44,599 nucleotides of DNA from Phycisphaerales bacterium UBA1161 (GTDB lineage: Bacteria; Planctomycetota; Phycisphaerae; Tepidisphaerales; Tepidisphaeraceae): contig DBZL01000012.1 in NCBI GenBank assembly GCA_002311745.1, positions 1 through 44,599 on the forward strand, read 5' to 3'. A program made the translations under genes and the position numbers. Each line of letters opens with the position of its first letter. Position 1 is the stretch's first letter. Shown here in pieces: positions 39,432 to 44,599 of the stretch. A model generated the notes under the pieces. The model was not told where the DNA came from, ran no database searches, and was given only the letters and a program-made list of their open reading frames with translations.

Positions 39432-41417
39432 ATGGACGCACTGTTCGCCGTCAAATACTCGTACCTGATTCCGCTGCTGCCGCTGGCGGGCGCGGCCATC
39501 GCCGGATTGTTCGGAGCCAGGATCCTCCGCGGAAGATCGCATTGGCCGATCTGGCTGGGCGTGGGCGCCAGCGCCGTGCTCTGCCTGTCGCTTCTGGTTC
39601 ACATGATCTCATTGTGGCGGACCGGGCAGAGCCAGCTTTGGGCGACGAAGGACTTTTACACCTGGATCGAGGCCGGCCAGTTCAAGGCCACGGCCGGGTT
39701 TTTCTTCGATCCCCTCAGTGCCGTCATGCTGGCGGTGGTGACCGGCGTCGGGTTCCTGATCATCGTCTTTTCCGCCGGCTACATGAAGGGCGAGGCGGGC
39801 TATTACCGCTTCTTCGCCTACATGGGCTTGTTCATTTTCACCATGACCACGCTGGTCATGGCCAACAATTTTCTCCTGCTCTATCTGGGCTGGGAAGGCG
39901 TGGGGCTCTGCTCGTATTTGCTGATCGGGTATTACTACCAGCGCCCTGCGGCCCGTGAGGCGGCCAAGAAGGCGTTCTTGGTCAACCGCATCGGCGACTT
40001 CGGCTTTGGGCTGGGGGTCATGCTGATCTGGAAGGTTTTCCACACCGTCAGCTACTTCGGCGGCGACGGCGGGGGGGTGCTGGAGATGGCCCTGAATCCC
40101 ACCGCCCAGCAGGCCGCGGCGATGAGGTACATCCCGTTCCTTTTGATGCTGGGCGCGTTCGGCAAATCGGCGCAATTCCCTCTGTACGTTTGGCTGCCGG
40201 ATGCGATGGAAGGACCCACGCCGGTCTCGGCCCTGATCCACGCGGCCACCATGGTCACCGCCGGCGTCTACATGATCGCGCGCTGCAGCGCGTTGTTTGT
40301 GGGCAATCAGGCGGCGATGCTGACCGTCGCCGCCGTCGGCGCCTTCACCGCGCTTTTGGGCGCCACCATCGCCCTGCGTCAATTCGATCTGAAACGGGTC
40401 TTGGCCTACAGCACCATCAGCCAATTGGGCTACATGTTCACCGCCGTGGGCGTGCTGGCGCCGGTGGCCGGAATGTTCCACCTGGTGACGCACGCCTTTT
40501 TCAAGGCGCTGTTGTTCCTCTGCTGTGGCGTGGTCATGCACGCGATGGCGGGCGAACTGGACATGCGAAAAATGTCCGGCGTGAAAAGAGTCCTGCCGTG
40601 GACGAATCTCTTTATTCTCGTGGGCTGCCTGGCCTTGTCCGGCTTTCCGTTCGTCAGTGGGTTTTTCTCCAAGGACGAGATCATCGCCGCCGCCCTGCGC
40701 CAGAGCCCGATCCTGGGCGGCATCCTGCTGCTGACGGCATTTTTGACGGCGTACTACACGTTCCGCCTCTATTTTCGCGTGTTCCAGGGTCCGCTGGTGA
40801 TTCCACAGCCGCCGCCGGCCCAAGAGCACGCCGGGCACGATCCCGCGCACCAACACCGGAAGCACAGCCACGAATCGCTGATCCTGATGCTGCCCCTGGC
40901 TTTGCTGGCGGAGGGCGCCATCCTGGCCGGATTTTTGAACTGGCCCAAGTCCGGCCTGGGCGACTTTCTGGCGGCCAGTCCGTCGATTGCCGTGGCGACG
41001 GCCGGCGCCCCCGCCGCCGAGCCGGGCAGCGAGCCGCTGTTCACCCCGATCATGGGCATGAGCGCCCTGATCTCGCTCGCGGGAATAGCCCTGGCCTATT
41101 GGTTGCACCTGGCCGATCGCGCCCGCAGCGACCGCTTGGCCGCCGCCCTGGGTCCGCTCACGCGGGTGCTGGATGCCAAGTATTGGGTGGATGAGATCTA
41201 CCAGATGTTCGTGGTCGAGCCGCTGCGACAGCTTGGCGAGGTATTTTTCCTGATCGATCAACTGGTGCTGGATGGTCTGGTGGCGCTGGTCGGTCTGGTG
41301 CCGCAACTGGGCGGGTTTGCCATGAAGTTGTCCACGCAGCGCGGCTATTTGCAGGGTTACGCCGCCGTCATGCTGTTGGGCATGGCCGTCATCCTGCTGA
41401 TGATCTTCGTCACGTAA
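39432..41417 (+). CDS. nuoL: NADH-quinone oxidoreductase subunit L
   Basis: Large antiporter-like proton-pumping subunit of complex I, 661 residues with about 16 helices. Signature segments are LLYLGWEGVGLCSYLLIGYYYQ, the FGKSAQFPLYVWLPDAMEGPTPVSALIHAATMVTAGVYMIAR stretch with the lateral helix Lys, and LKRVLAYSTISQLGYM. A His-rich loop (HAGHDPAHQHRKHSH, about residues 469-483) is unusual and could bind metal. The C-terminal part includes the long lateral helix region. nuoM starts 12 bp after its stop. Confidence 0.95.
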   Translation: MDALFAVKYSYLIPLLPLAGAAIAGLFGARILRGRSHWPIWLGVGASAVLCLSLLVHMISLWRTGQSQLWATKDFYTWIEAGQFKATAGFFFDPLSAVMLAVVTGVGFLIIVFSAGYMKGEAGYYRFFAYMGLFIFTMTTLVMANNFLLLYLGWEGVGLCSYLLIGYYYQRPAAREAAKKAFLVNRIGDFGFGLGVMLIWKVFHTVSYFGGDGGGVLEMALNPTAQQAAAMRYIPFLLMLGAFGKSAQFPLYVWLPDAMEGPTPVSALIHAATMVTAGVYMIARCSALFVGNQAAMLTVAAVGAFTALLGATIALRQFDLKRVLAYSTISQLGYMFTAVGVLAPVAGMFHLVTHAFFKALLFLCCGVVMHAMAGELDMRKMSGVKRVLPWTNLFILVGCLALSGFPFVSGFFSKDEIIAAALRQSPILGGILLLTAFLTAYYTFRLYFRVFQGPLVIPQPPPAQEHAGHDPAHQHRKHSHESLILMLPLALLAEGAILAGFLNWPKSGLGDFLAASPSIAVATAGAPAAEPGSEPLFTPIMGMSALISLAGIALAYWLHLADRARSDRLAAALGPLTRVLDAKYWVDEIYQMFVVEPLRQLGEVFFLIDQLVLDGLVALVGLVPQLGGFAMKLSTQRGYLQGYAAVMLLGMAVILLMIFVT

Positions 41418-41429
41418 TTGGGATCGCGG

Positions 41430-43028
41430 ATGGAATCCGTGTTGCCAGTTTGGTTGCTTCTGATTCCGGCGGCGGGCGCGCTGGTGGGGGCGCTGTTGCC
41501 CGCGGCGGCGTCGCGTTTTTGGGCGCTGCTGGTCAGCCTGGCGACGCTGGCCGTCGCCGTCGCCATGGCTTGCCGCTTTCACTACGGCGGGGCGCTCATG
41601 CAGTTCAACTTCGACGGCTTTGCCCTGCCCCAGATCGGCGCATCCTTCTCGCTGGGCATCGACGCCATCGCGCTATGGCTGGTCCTGCTGACGGTACTGC
41701 TGACGCCGCTATCGGTGGCCGCCAGTTTCCAGAGCATTCAGGACCGCGCCCGCGAGTATTACGCCTGGATGCTGCTGCTGCTGGCCGCGATGCTGGGGGT
41801 TTTTGTCGCTCGGGACCTTTTGCTGTTTTACGTCTTTTTCGAGCTGACGCTGATTCCGATGTTTTTCATCATTGGCGTCTGGGGCGGCCCCGAGCGGCGT
41901 TACGCGGCGGGAAAATTCTTCCTCTTCACCTTCGCCGGATCCATCTTCACCCTGGCCGGCGCGATCTACCTGGGCCTGCACGCCGGCACCTTTGACATCC
42001 GCCAGATCATCACCTTTGCACAAAACGATTTGACCTCGACGCAGCGGTATTGGGTTCTGCTGGCGCTGCTGGCCGGATTCGCGGTGAAAGTGCCCCTGTT
42101 CCCGGTTCACACGTGGTTGCCGCTGGCGCACACCGAAGCGCCCACCGCCGGCAGCGTGATCCTGGCCGGCGTGCTGCTGAAGCTGGGCACCTATGGTTTG
42201 CTTCGCCTGGCGGTGCCCATCGGCATGATCGAGGCCGCCAGCGGCGTGGCCTTCCCGCACGCCCTGCGCGTGATCGGCATCCTCTGCGTCGTCGGCGTCA
42301 TCTACGCCGCCCTGGTCGCCTGGGTGCAGCGGGACATCAAAAAACTGGTCGCCTACAGCTCCGTTTCCCACCTGGGTTTCTGCGTCCTGGGATTGCTGGC
42401 GCTGAACATGCACGGCATCGAGGGCTCCGTGCTCTACATGGTGAATCACGGCCTGAGCACCGGCGCGATGTTCCTGGTCGTGGGCATGATCTACGACCGC
42501 TACCACACGCGCGAGATCGACCAGCTTTCGGGCCTGGCCCGGAAGATGCCCATCCTGGCGTTTTTCTTCGTGCTGTTTTCCCTGTCCAGCATCGGCCTGC
42601 CGGGACTCAACGGCTTCGTCAGCGAATTCCTGACGATCCTGGGCGCCTTCACTTCGGAGCACCTGGGCGTGTGGTTCGGAGCGTTTGCGGCCGTGGGCGT
42701 CATCCTGGGGGCGCTGTACATGCTGCACATGGTGGCGTGCGTGATCTTCGGGCCGCTGAAGGTGCCGGTATTGCATGAGGACAATGTCACGGCCGTCGAC
42801 GAAAGCGGCCCCGGGGACATCGGCGGCCGCGAAATCGGGATTCTGCTGCCCTTGGCCATCGCGGTGGTTTGGCTGGGCGTTTACCCGTCGCCAGTATTGC
42901 GGTCGATGAACGGCGCGGTGCGGTCGATGCAGCAGCCGCTGTTATCCGCGAAGCACACCACCCCCGCCCCCCGCACCATGTTCGTCCGGGCATCGCGGCA
43001 CGTTCACCCCGCCAGCGAGGCGCCATGA
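41430..43028 (+). CDS. nuoM: NADH-quinone oxidoreductase subunit M
   Basis: Antiporter-like proton-pumping subunit of complex I, 532 residues from the ATG at 41430 (a TTG at 41418 would add four residues). Conserved segments include LLFYVFFELTLIPMFFIIGVWGG with the pump Glu, the AVKVPLFPVHTWLPLAHTEAPTAGSVILAGVLLKLGTYGLLR stretch, and VAYSSVSHLGFCVLGL. The C-terminal 40 residues are polar. Its TGA overlaps the nuoN ATG (ATGA), so the two are translationally coupled. Confidence 0.95.
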   Translation: MESVLPVWLLLIPAAGALVGALLPAAASRFWALLVSLATLAVAVAMACRFHYGGALMQFNFDGFALPQIGASFSLGIDAIALWLVLLTVLLTPLSVAASFQSIQDRAREYYAWMLLLLAAMLGVFVARDLLLFYVFFELTLIPMFFIIGVWGGPERRYAAGKFFLFTFAGSIFTLAGAIYLGLHAGTFDIRQIITFAQNDLTSTQRYWVLLALLAGFAVKVPLFPVHTWLPLAHTEAPTAGSVILAGVLLKLGTYGLLRLAVPIGMIEAASGVAFPHALRVIGILCVVGVIYAALVAWVQRDIKKLVAYSSVSHLGFCVLGLLALNMHGIEGSVLYMVNHGLSTGAMFLVVGMIYDRYHTREIDQLSGLARKMPILAFFFVLFSLSSIGLPGLNGFVSEFLTILGAFTSEHLGVWFGAFAAVGVILGALYMLHMVACVIFGPLKVPVLHEDNVTAVDESGPGDIGGREIGILLPLAIAVVWLGVYPSPVLRSMNGAVRSMQQPLLSAKHTTPAPRTMFVRASRHVHPASEAP

Positions 43029-44599
43029 GACTGCTGATCCATGCCATGCTGCCGGAGATCGTGCTGTGTGCGGTGGCCACCGTGTTGTTTTTGATGGGGA
43101 TGTCGAATAAGCCGGCGACGCGCCGGCTGGCTCCCGTCCTGGCCGTGGCGGCGCTGCTGATCGCCGGGTTTTCGCAACTGACCATCGCCGGCGCCAACCA
43201 GCCGATGGCCGATCATTGGCATACCGTGCAGGTCTACGAATTTGCCCGTTACATCAAGTTGCTGACCGCGGCGATCGGCGTGCTGCTGGTCATGCTCGCT
43301 TGGCCGGATGACCCCCAGGGTACCGGTGGGCCGGCCAGCGACTGGGGCGCCGACGCCGGCGAGTTCTTCGCCCTGATGCTTCTGTCCATCGCCGGTGTTT
43401 TCATCGTCGCCGGCGCCAACGACATCATGCTCCTGTTTCTGGGCATCGAGCTGGTCAGCATCCCGACCTACATCATGGTCAGCATTTCCCGTCCGCTGGC
43501 CGTGGCGCAGGAAGCGGGCGTGAAATATTTCTTCCTGGGCGCGATGGCCGCCGCCCTCATGCTCTTTGGCTTCAGCTACCTGTACGGAACCACCGGCACC
43601 ACCAAGCTGGATCAGATGCAAACGATGGTTGGCCCGCGCGGCGAACTCAATTCCTGGCAGCTCTTGGCGGTGGTGATGCTGATCGGAGGTTTTGCGTTCA
43701 AGATGGCGGTGGTGCCCCTGCACGTGTACGTCGGCGACGTGTACCAGGGCGCCGCCACGCCCGTGACCGCTTTCTTGAGTTTCGTGCCCAAGACCAGCGG
43801 TTTCGTGGCCCTGCTGAAGATTCTTTACGCGGTCACGGGCGGCGCCTGGCAGGCTTCGCCGCAGTTGATCAAGCTGCTGTGGGTCCTGGCGGTGCTCACC
43901 ATGACCATCGGCAACGTTCTGGCCCTGGTGCAGGTGCTGAACATCAAGCGCGTTCTGGCCTACAGCTCGGTGGCTCACAGCGGCTACATGCTGGCCGGCG
44001 TGACCGCCCTGATCGCCACGGCCAAGCCCGACCTCCAAACCGCCGCTCTACGCGGCGTCCTGTTTTACCTGGCCGCTTACGGCTTGATGACCGTCGCGGC
44101 CTTCGGCGTGCTGATCCTGCTGCCTAGCCGGCAGAAAATGGCCGCCACCAGCGCTGAAACGTTCGAGGACCTGGCCGGCCTGGGACGAAAACACCTGACC
44201 CTCGGCTTGGCCATGGCAGTCAGTTGCTTCAGTCTGATCGGTTTGCCCTTGACGGTCGGATTTTTCGGCAAGCTTTACCTGATCCTGCCCGCGTTTTCGG
44301 CGGGGATGTACTGGCTGGTGATTTTCATCGTGGCCAATGCGGCCATCAGCGCGGCGTATTACTTGAAAATCGTCGCCGCGTTATTCCTGCGCAGCGAACC
44401 GGCGGTCCGATCAGCCTCCGCTTCATCGCCGCAGCAGATGGCGCGCCATCCCATTCCCGTTCTGATTTCCGTCGGCATTTCGATGCTGGCGGTGCTGTGG
44501 CTGGGGATCGTCTGGCCCACAACAGCCCAATTGACAGACCGCGCCGGCCGCGCCACGCGCCTCCAGCCGCCGGTGACTAGAGCGTATTTCAGGTCAGTG
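43025..44599 (+). CDS. nuoN: NADH-quinone oxidoreductase subunit N (truncated by the window end)
   Basis: The frame is open from the ATG at 43025 to the last base of the window (525 codons, no stop), so the 3' end is missing. NuoN is usually about 480-510 residues, so little should be lost. Features include NDIMLLFLGIELVSIPTYIMV, the GGFAFKMAVVPLHVYVGDVYQGAATPVTAFLSFVPKTSGF stretch, RVLAYSSVAHSGYMLAG, and FSLIGLPLTVGFFGKLYL. It completes the proton-pumping arm of complex I in this operon. Confidence 0.93.
   Translation, partial: MRLLIHAMLPEIVLCAVATVLFLMGMSNKPATRRLAPVLAVAALLIAGFSQLTIAGANQPMADHWHTVQVYEFARYIKLLTAAIGVLLVMLAWPDDPQGTGGPASDWGADAGEFFALMLLSIAGVFIVAGANDIMLLFLGIELVSIPTYIMVSISRPLAVAQEAGVKYFFLGAMAAALMLFGFSYLYGTTGTTKLDQMQTMVGPRGELNSWQLLAVVMLIGGFAFKMAVVPLHVYVGDVYQGAATPVTAFLSFVPKTSGFVALLKILYAVTGGAWQASPQLIKLLWVLAVLTMTIGNVLALVQVLNIKRVLAYSSVAHSGYMLAGVTALIATAKPDLQTAALRGVLFYLAAYGLMTVAAFGVLILLPSRQKMAATSAETFEDLAGLGRKHLTLGLAMAVSCFSLIGLPLTVGFFGKLYLILPAFSAGMYWLVIFIVANAAISAAYYLKIVAALFLRSEPAVRSASASSPQQMARHPIPVLISVGISMLAVLWLGIVWPTTAQLTDRAGRATRLQPPVTRAYFRSV

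Overview
The window is high-GC bacterial chromosome, most likely from a planctomycete (Planctomycetota, perhaps class Phycisphaerae). The main clues are a giant secreted protein (21192-26225) with an N-terminal LExRxLL-type motif of the kind seen in planctomycete extracellular proteins, a ThiD2-ThiE fusion, small membrane proteins that resemble planctomycete-restricted families, and a CHASE2 adenylyl cyclase. Several genes have a TANAAT -10 box only 7-10 nt before the start codon, which suggests leaderless mRNAs. No phage, transposase, CRISPR array or rRNA was seen. One tRNA (Arg, anticodon ACG) is present.

Layout. (1) 131-2976, minus: NfeD-like protein, flotillin and beta-carbonic anhydrase in one operon with a clear sigma70-type promoter. 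(2) 3158-8020, minus: a poly-acidic protein, a Cu+ P1B ATPase, a seven-iron-type ferredoxin and phosphoglycerate mutase GpmI, with two strong intrinsic terminators. (3) 8149-8425, plus: a compact transcription unit with promoter, unusually long Shine-Dalgarno match, 19-codon Lys/Arg-rich ORF, structured trailer and terminator. (4) 8533-11195, plus: ParA-type ATPase, HIT hydrolase and three small uncharacterised proteins. (5) 11207-14651: a SnoaL/NTF2-like protein flanked by copies of a 16-bp repeat, then MurJ and ThiD2-ThiE on the minus strand. (6) 14761-15750, plus: an orphan beta-class DNA methyltransferase. (7) 15689-20880: a mechanosensitive channel with a cyclic-nucleotide-binding domain, divergent from an operon of CHASE2 adenylyl cyclase, SH3 protein and M48 lipoprotein. 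(8) 21192-26225: secreted beta-helix/sedolisin/Ig-repeat protein. (9) 26256-32235: lactonase-type beta-propeller, tRNA-Arg, two glycosyltransferases, glycogen debranching enzyme and a membrane protein. (10) 32248-37969: exported Rieske protein, PhoB/PhoR-like two-component system, polytopic membrane protein, DUF4442-like hot-dog protein, MGMT and MarR regulator. (11) 38053-44599: promoter and nuoJKLMN, with nuoN running off the window end.

How the parts may work together. The cyclase makes cAMP a few dozen bases from a channel that carries a cAMP-type binding cassette, so a cAMP-controlled osmotic channel is a plausible undescribed module. The nuo block encodes the membrane proton-pumping arm of complex I without the peripheral arm, whose genes must lie elsewhere if the complex is complete. 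The two sugar-transferase-like genes next to a glycogen debranching enzyme suggest a glucan or surface polysaccharide locus. Most other genes are housekeeping. All function calls rest on reading motifs by eye; no database search was run.
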